A stretch of DNA of 64,000 nt from Ruminococcus sp. (lineage in GTDB: Bacteria; Bacillota; Clostridia; Oscillospirales; Ruminococcaceae). Below are positions 56,496 to 64,000 of the stretch, in pieces. A program made the translations under genes and the position numbers. Positions within the stretch are counted from its first letter, which is position 1. Each line of letters starts with the position of its first letter. Under the pieces are notes generated by a model that worked only from the letters and a program-made list of their open reading frames with translations, was not told where the DNA came from and ran no database searches. The stretch lies in NCBI RefSeq assembly GCF_019423705.1, contig NZ_JAHZAX010000004.1, positions 1 to 64,000 of the forward strand. Direction: 5' to 3'.

Positions 56496-57325
56496 ACGCT
56501 GTATTTTCTCCAGCGCTTTATCATTCCCGGCATTTTGTCCTGCCAATAATCGCCGAGGATATCTTCCATAAGCACTACATAGCACATTTTGTAAAATGGA
56601 TAAATGCCGAAAACAGGGTAGATAAACAGCATCGCAGGGATAAATTTTGCAAAGGACAGCATAAAGTAAATGTATCGTCCGTGCTGGCCGTCCATAAGTC
56701 TGACGGAAAGGTCGCAGGCGTCAAAAACGTTCGTCCTTGGGTTCAGGGTCATTATATACGGTGCAAGGGCAAGTGATATCCAGTAATGCACAGTCAGCCC
56801 CAGCATAACAAGGGAAAGCCCCAGCGAGAACATAAAGCACAGCAGACCCATAGAGGTCAGCTCGCTGAGTTTGCACATATAGCCCCAGTAATAAACGCCG
56901 TGGATACATATTATCAGCGGCACGGCTGAGAAAAATTTCAGCGAATTTATGATAAGAGAAGCGAAAATAGTCTTGCGGTAATAGGTGAATGAATGTGCGT
57001 TTATGTACTGCCTTGTGGCGACGTAATTCTCGTTTCGTGAGATATCGACGAACAGTCTGCGGACTGTCCACATCTCAAAGGCCGCAAAGGGCAAAACGAG
57101 CATTGCGTTTATTATCCAGAATATTTTCACGCTTGCGTATTTTTTCAGTCCTGCAAATGTGAAAACATATCCCCAGCCAAGCTGTTTGAAAATAAGCCAA
57201 AGGGTCAGCTCGCACAGCCCCAGAAATACAAAGACCGCAAACATAAACGCCGTCAGCGATATGCAGTTTCCGCTGTTTTTTGCGATACGCTGCGCCGCAG
57301 CCTGTCTTATCTCCTTGTTGTTCAA
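56492..57325 (-). CDS. DUF975-like multi-pass membrane protein
   Basis: The 277-residue protein begins NNKEIRQAAAQRIAKNSGNC and has about six hydrophobic segments, with a VHYWISLALAPYIMTLNPRT stretch before DACDLSVRLMDGQHGRYIYF. The layout fits DUF975 proteins, of unknown role. TTG at 57323-57325 is the start, with GAGGGG a few bases ahead. It is coupled to the pseudouridine synthase by a 4-base overlap, though the two are not known to work together. Confidence 0.75.
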   Translation of the reverse strand: MNNKEIRQAAAQRIAKNSGNCISLTAFMFAVFVFLGLCELTLWLIFKQLGWGYVFTFAGLKKYASVKIFWIINAMLVLPFAAFEMWTVRRLFVDISRNENYVATRQYINAHSFTYYRKTIFASLIINSLKFFSAVPLIICIHGVYYWGYMCKLSELTSMGLLCFMFSLGLSLVMLGLTVHYWISLALAPYIMTLNPRTNVFDACDLSVRLMDGQHGRYIYFMLSFAKFIPAMLFIYPVFGIYPFYKMCYVVLMEDILGDYWQDKMPGMIKRWRKYSV

Positions 57326-57359
57326 AGCTTTCCCCTCTTTCTAAAAATTGATTTTTTGT

Positions 57360-58028
57360 TTATTTGTTCTCGCCCTGTTCGTAATCTTCGATAGTGTAAT
57401 CGGGCATTTCCTCGTATCTCGGCGGATAAGTTCCGATGACCTCGAAAGCGTTTGAACGTTGCCACATTGAAGCCGTCACGAGTACTTCAAAGCCCTCGCC
57501 GAAATCGCAGGCATAGTCCATTGGCTTTCTCTTTGGCACGCCGAAACCTGCCAGCATATTCATAATAAGTCCACCGTGGGTGCATACCGCAACATTGGTG
57601 AGGCCCTCATACATCATATCGGAAATGATGATGTTCAGCGCTTCATAGCAGCGGTTTACAACGTCCCTTGTGGACTCTCCCTCCGGAGGAGGATTGTCAA
57701 GGCCGCCCTTTATGAACTGCTCGTAATCGGGGTCGTTCATAAGCTCCTCGGCGGTCTTGTTCTCGAACTTGCCGAAGTCCATTTCACGAAGCTCGGGCAT
57801 TTCAGCCACAAGTCTGTTTGGCTGGAGAATGGAAACGGTCTGCTTGCACCTTTTCAGCGGCGAAGTATAGACCTTTTGAACTGAGGGATAATCGAACTTT
57901 TCGAGCTTTTCATATAAAGCGTCTGCGCCCTCACGGCAAAGGGGCAGATCAGTTGTGCCGATATATCTGCCGTCCAAATTTGCCTGAGTCATTCCGTGAC
58001 GTATAAAAACTATTCTGTAACCTTTCAT
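57360..58028 (-). CDS. Histidine phosphatase family protein
   Basis: The 222-residue protein starts MKGYRIVFIRHGMTQANLDG, with RHG at 10-12, TSPLKRCKQT, EMDFGKFENKTAEEL and the second histidine in AVCTHGGLIMNML. This is the dPGM-like superfamily; a substrate cannot be named. Start at 58028 follows GGAAAGC; a TTG five codons earlier is less likely. It is only 34 bases below the membrane-protein gene and could share its transcript. Confidence 0.9.
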   Translation of the reverse strand: MKGYRIVFIRHGMTQANLDGRYIGTTDLPLCREGADALYEKLEKFDYPSVQKVYTSPLKRCKQTVSILQPNRLVAEMPELREMDFGKFENKTAEELMNDPDYEQFIKGGLDNPPPEGESTRDVVNRCYEALNIIISDMMYEGLTNVAVCTHGGLIMNMLAGFGVPKRKPMDYACDFGEGFEVLVTASMWQRSNAFEVIGTYPPRYEEMPDYTIEDYEQGENK

Positions 58029-58175
58029 ATGCTTTCCGGACAAGTTCCCCTGCCCGATGAAGTCACCTGCTTTCTGTAAGTGTATTTGTACTCATATATT
58101 ATAATGGTATATCTTCTTTGCTTGTTAGCTAATGCAAACTTGTACAAATTAATTTAATACTGTTTGAAAATTCTA

Positions 58176-58204
58176 TTTACAAACTAAATGAAATATAGTA
58201 TAAT
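58176..58204 (+). promoter_or_regulatory. Promoter of the XRE regulator
   Basis: TTTACA (58176-58181) and TATAAT (58199-58204) are 17 bases apart. Confidence 0.8.
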
Positions 58205-58237
58205 AAAATAATCAAAGACGAAAAACGGAGAAACATA

Positions 58238-58876
58238 ATGCAAGTAATGCAAACAATGCAAAATATGCAAAACAACAATAAAACCGAATTTGTCTGTGCT
58301 GTGGGTGAAAAGCTTCTTGCTGCGAGACGGAAAAAGGGCCTCACCCAGCGTGAAGCGGCGAAAGCCGTCGGCACGAGCCAGTCCTGCATATCCGCCATAG
58401 AACACGGAAGAAAGCAGGGCTCTCTTAATATTGTCGTGGAACTTATAAAGCTTTACGGCGTGAGCTATGAAGCCGTTCTCGGCGCAAGCGAAAATGCAGA
58501 GCCTTTGTCCGACAAGGCCGATATCCGTATAAACGACGGCGGCGGACTTAGCCTTATAAATGCTCTGACGGAGAAAAGCGCCTTGAAAGGCCTTGACAAG
58601 CAGCTTTCAGATGAGATGAAAGTCTTTGAGTATCTGCTTTTCCGTGAGGTATACGAACAAAATCCGCACAATTCCGACAAGCTTTTCAAGCTGAGCAGTG
58701 ATGAAGCGAAAGCGCTTTTTGAGCGTTTCTTTCCGCAGCAAGCCAAAAAGCTTTCGCAGGCTTATCGTGTGAAGCCCTCTGCGGCGGTAAAGCTTGAACT
58801 TCCTGTGGAGCGCAACGCAGAACTTAGAGCCTTTATAAAGGAATGCGAAGCTCTGCTCAATGCTTGCAAAAACTGA
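58238..58876 (+). CDS. XRE-family regulator with a repeated MQ start
   Basis: The 212-residue protein has a Cro/CI HTH (about 23-80; LLAARRKKGLTQREAAKAVG, TSQSCISAIEHGRKQGSLNI) and a helical C-terminal part of unknown type. The gene begins with four 9-base repeats of ATGCAA-type (MQVMQTMQNMQN), giving four in-frame ATGs. CGGAGAAAC precedes the first. It stands just upstream of the rnf genes, in the same direction, and may control them; this is inferred from position only. Confidence 0.85.
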   Translation: MQVMQTMQNMQNNNKTEFVCAVGEKLLAARRKKGLTQREAAKAVGTSQSCISAIEHGRKQGSLNIVVELIKLYGVSYEAVLGASENAEPLSDKADIRINDGGGLSLINALTEKSALKGLDKQLSDEMKVFEYLLFREVYEQNPHNSDKLFKLSSDEAKALFERFFPQQAKKLSQAYRVKPSAAVKLELPVERNAELRAFIKECEALLNACKN

Positions 58877-58922
58877 GTTTCATTATACTCACAACATTAT
58901 AGCATATATTTTTACTTTTTTC

Positions 58923-58958
58923 AAGTGCGCAAAAAGCTTGAAAAATAAAGTGCGCAAA
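58923..58958 (+). repeat. Direct repeats in the rnf upstream region
   Basis: AAGTGCGCAAA occurs at 58923-58933 and 58948-58958, 25 bases apart. It may be a regulator site. No clear promoter was found in 58877-59060. Confidence 0.35.
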
Positions 58959-58988
58959 GTTGTCGAAAATACGGCAACTGACAATAAG

Positions 58989-59013
58989 GCGGGCGCCCAA
59001 AGGTCGCCCCTAC
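58989..59013. repeat. Dispersed palindromic repeat A, short form
   Basis: GCGGGCGCCC and GGTCGCCCC around AAA, ending in TAC, match the family. Confidence 0.5.
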
Positions 59014-59060
59014 ACGAATACGAAAATAATTCATTATTAAGACTGGGGGATAAAAAATCT

Positions 59061-60377
59061 ATGAAGCTGAACAGTATTTTCCTTTCTCATAAAAAGGGAA
59101 CAGAAAACAGCGAAACGATCAAAATTCCGCTGCCTTCAAAGGTAAGGATATCAGTGGCTCAGCATATGGGCGCACCCTGTGAGCCGATCGTCAAAAAGGG
59201 CGATACCGTTGCGGTTGGGCAGAAGATCGGCGAAAGCAGCGCTTTTATGTCCTGCCCTGTGCATTCTTCTGTGTCGGGCACGGTGTCGGCGATAGTTGAG
59301 ATACTCAACGCCAACGGCAAGACCTGCAAGGCGGTGGAGATCGAGACTGACGGCTTGCAGACCGTTTCTGACGAAGTGAAGCCGCCTGTTATCACCGATA
59401 AGGCGAGCCTTTGCGAAGCGGTGAGAGAATCGGGCTGCTGTGGAATGGGCGGCGCAGGCTTCCCGACACACATCAAGCTGAATTTTGACGAAAGCAAATA
59501 CAAGGTGGATACCCTTGTTATAAACGCCGCCGAGTGCGAGCCGTACATAACAAGCGACTATCGTGAAATGCTTGAGGACACGGAGGACGTTCTCACGGGA
59601 ATAAAGCTTGTGAAGAATATGCTGGGGCTGAAAAAAGCCGTTATCGGCATTGAGGACAACAAGCCCAAGGCCATAAAGCTTATGAAAGAAAAGACCGCTT
59701 ACGACAGCGATATCGAGGTTATGACCTTGCGTTCCTGCTATCCGCAGGGCGCTGAAAAGGTGATAATATTTAACACCACGGGACGTATCGTTGGCGAGGG
59801 GCAGCTTCCGTCAGATCAGGGCGTTATCGTGATGAACGTCACCACAGCAGGCTTTATCGGAAACTATTCAAAGACAGGTATGCCGCTTATCTCAAAGCGT
59901 ATCACAGTTGACGGCGATATCGTGGCAACGCCTTGCAATGTAAAAGCGCCTATCGGCACGTCGGCGGAGGATATATTGAAGTTTGCGGACTGCAATGTGC
60001 AGGCGGTGAGAAAGGCGCTTTTCGGCGGCCCTATGATGGGAATGTGCCTTTATGACCTTGAAACGCCTATAACAAAGACCTGCAACGCTATCCTTGCTTT
60101 CAAGGAAAAAAGCGATGATAAAGGCAACAGTAAGGGCAAGATAGAGGACAAGTGCGCACAGACCAATTGCATAAAGTGCGGAAGATGTATCTCAGCCTGT
60201 CCGCTTAACCTTATGCCGACGGAGCTTGAAAAAGCTTATGACCGCCGTGACAAGGAAGCCCTTGAAAAGCTAAAGGTAGGGCTTTGTATGAACTGCGGCT
60301 CTTGCTCGTATGTTTGTCCTGCAAAGCGTGACCTTGCAGAGAAAAATCAACTTGCAAAAGCTTTTGTAAGAAGCTAA
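59061..60377 (+). CDS. rnfC: Rnf electron transport complex subunit C
   Basis: The 438-residue subunit takes electrons from NADH side chemistry in the Rnf ferredoxin:NAD+ oxidoreductase. It has the N-terminal barrel-sandwich (GAPCEPIVKKGDTVAVGQKI), the FMN/NADH part (GCCGMGGAGFPTHIKLNFD, AAECEPYITSDYREM), and two 4Fe-4S sites, CIKCGRCISACP from Cys370 and CMNCGSCSYVCP from Cys409. The ATG at 59061 is supported by GGGGGA; the frame upstream runs from the preceding gene. Length is normal for clostridial RnfC. Confidence 0.95.
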   Translation: MKLNSIFLSHKKGTENSETIKIPLPSKVRISVAQHMGAPCEPIVKKGDTVAVGQKIGESSAFMSCPVHSSVSGTVSAIVEILNANGKTCKAVEIETDGLQTVSDEVKPPVITDKASLCEAVRESGCCGMGGAGFPTHIKLNFDESKYKVDTLVINAAECEPYITSDYREMLEDTEDVLTGIKLVKNMLGLKKAVIGIEDNKPKAIKLMKEKTAYDSDIEVMTLRSCYPQGAEKVIIFNTTGRIVGEGQLPSDQGVIVMNVTTAGFIGNYSKTGMPLISKRITVDGDIVATPCNVKAPIGTSAEDILKFADCNVQAVRKALFGGPMMGMCLYDLETPITKTCNAILAFKEKSDDKGNSKGKIEDKCAQTNCIKCGRCISACPLNLMPTELEKAYDRRDKEALEKLKVGLCMNCGSCSYVCPAKRDLAEKNQLAKAFVRS

Positions 60378-60399
60378 TATAGGAGGTTTGAGGATAACA

Positions 60400-61338
60400 A
60401 TGGAAAAATTGCTTGTAAGTCCCTCACCGCAGATAAGGGACAATATTTCGACCTCTAAGGTTATGACCAACGTGCTCATCGCACTATGTCCAGCCCTTGT
60501 GATGTCGGCATATGTTTTCGGCGGAAGGGCGCTGATGCTCACGGGATTTTGTATGATAACGGCTTTCATATGGGAAAAGCTTTGCAATATCGTGATGAAA
60601 AGGCCCGACACCACAAGGGATATCTCCGCCCTTGTAACAGGAATGCTGCTGGCGTTCAATCTTCCTGTCACAATGCCTTATTGGCAGGCTGCTATCGGCA
60701 CATTTGTGGCAATAGTTATAGTAAAACAGCTTTTCGGCGGATTGGGACAGAATTTTGCTAACCCTGCCATTGTGGGACGTATCGTTCTTATGCTTGCTTT
60801 CACAGGCAATATGACCCATTGGGTCGAGCCGATGACAAACACAGTTGACGCCGTAACGTCGGCAACGCCACTTGTGAACAAAAGCGAAAGCTATCTTGAT
60901 ATGTTCATCGGAAGGACGGGCGGCTGTCTCGGCGAAGTTTCTGCGGCGGCGCTCATTCTCGGCGGACTTTATCTTATCGTTAGAAAAATTATCGCCGTAC
61001 ATACTCCACTTGCTTTCATCGGCACAGTATTTGTTTTCTCCTATCTTTGCGGAGAGGACGGCGTTTATCAGATACTCGCAGGCGGCGTAATGCTTGGCGC
61101 ATTCTTTATGGCGACAGACTACGTCACAACACCTGTTACAAAGCCGGGCAAAGTTATATTCGGCATTGGCTGCGGTATTATCACCTGCGTGATACGTTTC
61201 TGGGGCTCTTATCCGGAGGGCGTTTCATTCTCGATACTGCTTATGAATATCCTTACGCCGTATATTGATATGATAACAAGAACAAAGCCTCTCGGGGCTA
61301 TCAAAGCGATAAAAAATAAGGAGGCGAGCGGCAAATGA
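60400..61338 (+). CDS. rnfD: Rnf complex subunit D
   Basis: The 312-residue membrane subunit has about eight segments and the covalent FMN site at Thr156 (DAVTSATPL). It starts MEKLLVSPSPQIRDNISTSK, the usual D start. AGGAGG stands 13 bases before the ATG, with a second GGAT closer. It is 22 bases after rnfC and overlaps rnfG by 4 bases, in the typical C-D-G-E-A order. Confidence 0.95.
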   Translation: MEKLLVSPSPQIRDNISTSKVMTNVLIALCPALVMSAYVFGGRALMLTGFCMITAFIWEKLCNIVMKRPDTTRDISALVTGMLLAFNLPVTMPYWQAAIGTFVAIVIVKQLFGGLGQNFANPAIVGRIVLMLAFTGNMTHWVEPMTNTVDAVTSATPLVNKSESYLDMFIGRTGGCLGEVSAAALILGGLYLIVRKIIAVHTPLAFIGTVFVFSYLCGEDGVYQILAGGVMLGAFFMATDYVTTPVTKPGKVIFGIGCGIITCVIRFWGSYPEGVSFSILLMNILTPYIDMITRTKPLGAIKAIKNKEASGK

Positions 61339-61895
61339 AAGAAAAAATAATGCCTCCATTGGTGCTTACTATAATATGTATAGTGGTCAGCGGACTGCTC
61401 GTTATGGCTTATAACGCAACCTATGTTGACAACACGGGCGTGCTGACGGACGATATGAAAGCAGGCTGCGAGGCCATTTTCGGCGACGGCGATTATGAGA
61501 TAATGCTCGATGAGAACGCTTCTGAAAAGACGCCTGTTACATTCGATACTGAGGGCGTGAACTCTATCATCACCGACAAAGAGAACGACCGTTGCGTGAT
61601 CGAGATAACAGAGGACGGCTATTCAAAGGGCGGACTTCATCTTTTGATCGGCATAAACAGCGAGGGCTCTATCGAGGGCATAAAGTTTCTGTCTATCGGC
61701 GAGACACCAGGTCTTGGCACAAAGGTGCAGGACGACAGCTTCCTCAGCCAGTTCAAGGGCTATAACTCCGACACAGATGAAAATACTGTCGACAACGTCA
61801 CAGCCGCAACATTCTCATCAAAGGGAATGAAATCGGCCTGCAAAAAGGCAGTAAAGCTTTTTGACGAGCATAAGGAGGAGATATTAAATGGCTGA
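61335..61895 (+). CDS. rnfG: Rnf complex subunit G
   Basis: The 186-residue subunit has one N-terminal membrane anchor (about 5-25) and an outer FMN-binding domain with FMN on Thr159 (VDNVTAATFSS). GLHLLIGINSEGSIEGIKFL and SIGETPGLGTKV are family blocks. It overlaps rnfD by 4 bases and rnfE by 8 bases. It carries electrons between D and the other membrane subunits. Confidence 0.95.
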   Translation: MKEKIMPPLVLTIICIVVSGLLVMAYNATYVDNTGVLTDDMKAGCEAIFGDGDYEIMLDENASEKTPVTFDTEGVNSIITDKENDRCVIEITEDGYSKGGLHLLIGINSEGSIEGIKFLSIGETPGLGTKVQDDSFLSQFKGYNSDTDENTVDNVTAATFSSKGMKSACKKAVKLFDEHKEEILNG

Positions 61896-62583
61896 GAAAA
61901 ATTCCAATCTTTATGAATTTACCAAAGGCATTATAAAGCAGAATCCGACCCTTGTGACCCTGCTTGGAATGTGCCCAACTCTTGCCGTCACAACAATGGC
62001 TAAAAACGGCATTGGTATGGGTCTTGCCACCACATTCGTGCTGGTGTGCTCAAACTTTGTTATATCCCTGCTGAAAAACGTTATCCCCAAAGCAGTTCGT
62101 CTGCCTTGCTTCATCGTTATAATCGCAGGCTTCGTTACACTTATCGAATTTCTTATGAAAGGCTATATCCCTGAGCTTTACAGCGCTCTCGGCGTGTTCC
62201 TTTCTCTTATCACAGTAAACTGTATAATTCTCGGCAGAGCGGAAGCTTTTGCAAGCAAGAACAAGCTTCTACCCTCTGTTCTTGACGGCCTTGGAATGGG
62301 TCTTGGCTTTACGCTTTCACTCTTCACAATGGGCTCGATCAGAGAGATACTTGGCACAGGCTCTTGGTTCGGTTTCAAGATACCATTCATCTGCGATAAT
62401 CCTATGACCGTGTTCATTATGCCAGCAGGCGGATTTTTCGTGCTGGGCTGTCTTATCGCAATCGTAAACAAGATTGCAAACAAGAAACCGCCGCAGGAGA
62501 TATCCTGCTCGGGCTGCCCGAATGCAGCGCTTTGTAAGGGTCAATGCAAAGTTGAGATCGAAGCAGAAAAGGAGGCTGAATAA
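61888..62583 (+). CDS. rnfE: Rnf complex subunit E
   Basis: The 231-residue membrane subunit has six segments (NPTLVTLLGMCPTLAVTTMA at the start, SVLDGLGMGLGFTLSLFTMG in the middle). It has a cysteine-rich C-terminal tail, CSGCPNAALCKGQCKVE, which is longer than in many relatives and might bind a metal. It ends in an overlapping TAATG with rnfA. Confidence 0.93.
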   Translation: MAEKNSNLYEFTKGIIKQNPTLVTLLGMCPTLAVTTMAKNGIGMGLATTFVLVCSNFVISLLKNVIPKAVRLPCFIVIIAGFVTLIEFLMKGYIPELYSALGVFLSLITVNCIILGRAEAFASKNKLLPSVLDGLGMGLGFTLSLFTMGSIREILGTGSWFGFKIPFICDNPMTVFIMPAGGFFVLGCLIAIVNKIANKKPPQEISCSGCPNAALCKGQCKVEIEAEKEAE

Positions 62584-63152
62584 TGAGCTATATCCTTATA
62601 CTTATCGGCTGCGTGTTCGTTAATAACGTTGTGCTTTCGCAGTTTATGGGCATATGCCCTTTCCTTGGCGTTTCAAAGCAGATGAAATCATCTGTCGGAA
62701 TGGGCGCAGCGGTAATATTCGTTATGATATGCGCAACCGCTATCACATACCCCGTTTACAGACTGCTGGAGCATTTCGGCATTGAGTACCTCAAAACCGT
62801 GGCGTTCATTCTCGTTATCGCAATGTTCGTTCAGCTTGTTGAGATCGTGATGAAAAAGATGATGCCGCCGCTTTACAAGGCTCTCGGCGTTTATCTGCCC
62901 CTTATCACAACGAACTGCGCCGTGCTTGGCGTAACGATCGGAAATATCGACAACGGCTATAACTTCCTTCAGTCACTCACAAACGCACTTGGAACAGGTC
63001 TTGCCTTTACATTGGCGCTTCTCCTTTTCAGCGGCGTGAGAGCAAGGATAGAGAATTGCGATTTCCCAGAAACTTTCAAGGGTGTTCCTGCGACCCTTAT
63101 CGCCGCTTCAATAGTATCCCTTAGCTTTATGGGCTTCTCTGGAATAATCTGA
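62583..63152 (+). CDS. rnfA: Rnf complex subunit A
   Basis: The 189-residue membrane subunit is the partner of RnfE, with six segments. Typical blocks are VFVNNVVLSQFMGICPFLGV and LITTNCAVLGVTIGN, which hold the cysteines that share an iron-sulfur centre with RnfE in the membrane. The start overlaps the rnfE stop by one base. rnfB, which normally comes next, is not found in the 848 bases that follow. Confidence 0.95.
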   Translation: MSYILILIGCVFVNNVVLSQFMGICPFLGVSKQMKSSVGMGAAVIFVMICATAITYPVYRLLEHFGIEYLKTVAFILVIAMFVQLVEIVMKKMMPPLYKALGVYLPLITTNCAVLGVTIGNIDNGYNFLQSLTNALGTGLAFTLALLLFSGVRARIENCDFPETFKGVPATLIAASIVSLSFMGFSGII

Positions 63153-63169
63153 TAATCTGATAATTTGAT

Positions 63170-64000
63170 ATGAAACACACAAGGGCTGAATTTACAAAGG
63201 CGATGAAAAAGACCCACACTATATTGATACCCTCGATGTTGGATTTTCACTTTCCGCTGCTGAAATACGCATTTTTGAGCGGCGGATATAAGTGCGATGT
63301 TATCGGGGTGAATGAATACAGTCGGGCGGAAATGATAAGCGCAGGCTGGGAATATTCAAATAACGACGTTTGCTTTCCCTGCAATCTCATAATAGGGCAG
63401 TTTATATGTGCATTAAAAAGCGGCAAATATGACACTGCAAAAACAGCCCTGCTCCTGCCGCAAACAGGTGGAGGGTGCAGAGCGTGCAATTACATTATGC
63501 TGCTGAGGAAAGCCCTTTTGAAGGCCGGCCTGCAAAATGTTCCTGTGGTGTCGCTGAATGTCAGCGGCGTTGAAAAGCACAGCGGATTTTCCATAACGCC
63601 GAAAATGGTGCTGACGGCTTGTGCGGCCATATATTACAGCGATCTGCTTTTGTATCTTTACAACGAGATTTCGCCTTATGAGCTGAAAAAAGGCGAAGCC
63701 CTCGGCATTGTCCGACGTTGGAACAGCAGGCTTTCGAAGCTTTTTGAGCAAGGCAAAGCCGCCGACCCGATCGCAATGCCCGTGATATTCCGCAAGATAT
63801 GCGAAAGCTTTGCAGAGATAAAATGCAATAAAAGCAGACAGGTCAAGAAGATCGCCATAACGGGGGAGCTTTACATAAAGTTCTGCGCTCTCGGCAACGG
63901 CGAAACGGAGAAATACCTCCGTGACCTCGGCTGTCAGATATATATGAGTGGCTTTGTGCCATATATAATGTACCTCGCCGATTCCTGCACAAATGACGAT
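63170..64000 (+). CDS. Dehydratase-activase-related cysteine-rich protein, 3' cut by window edge
   Basis: The frame opens at ATG 63170 and is still open at the last base, giving 277 residues. Seen are FCPCNL-like DVCFPCNLIIGQF, LLPQTGGGCRACNYIMLLRK and later KICESFAEIKC. This pattern fits the COG3581/DUF2229 group related to 2-hydroxyacyl-CoA dehydratase activators, which carry 4Fe-4S or double-cubane clusters. TGATAATTTGAT precedes the ATG with no strong ribosome site. It starts 17 bases after rnfA, so it is probably in the same transcript. A low-potential electron link to Rnf is plausible but unproven. Confidence 0.75.
   Translation, partial: MKHTRAEFTKAMKKTHTILIPSMLDFHFPLLKYAFLSGGYKCDVIGVNEYSRAEMISAGWEYSNNDVCFPCNLIIGQFICALKSGKYDTAKTALLLPQTGGGCRACNYIMLLRKALLKAGLQNVPVVSLNVSGVEKHSGFSITPKMVLTACAAIYYSDLLLYLYNEISPYELKKGEALGIVRRWNSRLSKLFEQGKAADPIAMPVIFRKICESFAEIKCNKSRQVKKIAITGELYIKFCALGNGETEKYLRDLGCQIYMSGFVPYIMYLADSCTNDD

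Overview
The window reads as chromosomal DNA of an anaerobic, fibre-degrading Firmicute, most likely a Ruminococcus-type member of the Oscillospiraceae. This is inferred from gene content (Rnf complex, cellobiose phosphorylase, GH127 arabinofuranosidase, ArgJ-type arginine cluster, L10 leader, many sharp TTGACA/17/TATAAT promoters), not from a 16S gene. No rRNA or CRISPR array is present.

Bases 1-1319 hold debris of an older island: the end of a DUF3795-like gene, a broken C5 DNA methyltransferase and a DUF4314 gene. Bases 1320-15174 are an integrated element of about 13.8 kb, bounded by a 23-bp direct repeat of the 3' end of tRNA-Glu. At its right end it has a tyrosine integrase, an excisionase and a replication-type helicase. 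Its cargo is a minus-strand cassette (1884-7284) of ECF sigma factor, DUF4367 anti-sigma-like membrane protein, two small secreted proteins, two ABC permeases, an ABC ATPase and an anchored extracytoplasmic protein, plus a histidine phosphatase and a knot of IS3-type insertions. This cassette is my best candidate for an undescribed system: a sigma-controlled secreted-peptide plus transporter unit.

From 15152 the region looks like core chromosome: a tRNA-Met/tRNA-Glu operon, ppk1, a split HTH/metal-site regulator, an MFS transporter, a likely fluoride riboswitch ahead of a cation/proton antiporter, an AraC regulator and a GH127 gene. A redox operon follows (flavin reductase, a 65-residue FTR-like catalytic subunit, thioredoxin). 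The arginine cluster is argG-argH-argC-argJ-argB-argD-argF (27198-36881), a full route from glutamate, with a pentapeptide-repeat gene and a small membrane gene interleaved. Then come a frameshifted HTH antitoxin-like gene, cellobiose phosphorylase and an aldose epimerase behind a LacI/CcpA-like operator.

The rest holds an ECF sigma/anti-sigma pair behind an apparent attenuator, L10 leader-rplJ-rplL, a PadR-DUF1700-DUF4097-PspC envelope-stress operon, a Ca2+-type P-ATPase, tex, a yybP-ykoY manganese riboswitch with mntP, a LacI-sensor/GGDEF fusion, an RluA synthase, an XRE regulator and rnfCDGEA. rnfB is not at its usual place after rnfA; a cysteine-rich dehydratase-activase-related gene runs off the right edge instead. 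A family of GGGCGA...TCGCCC palindromic repeats is scattered between genes from about 23 to 59 kb.
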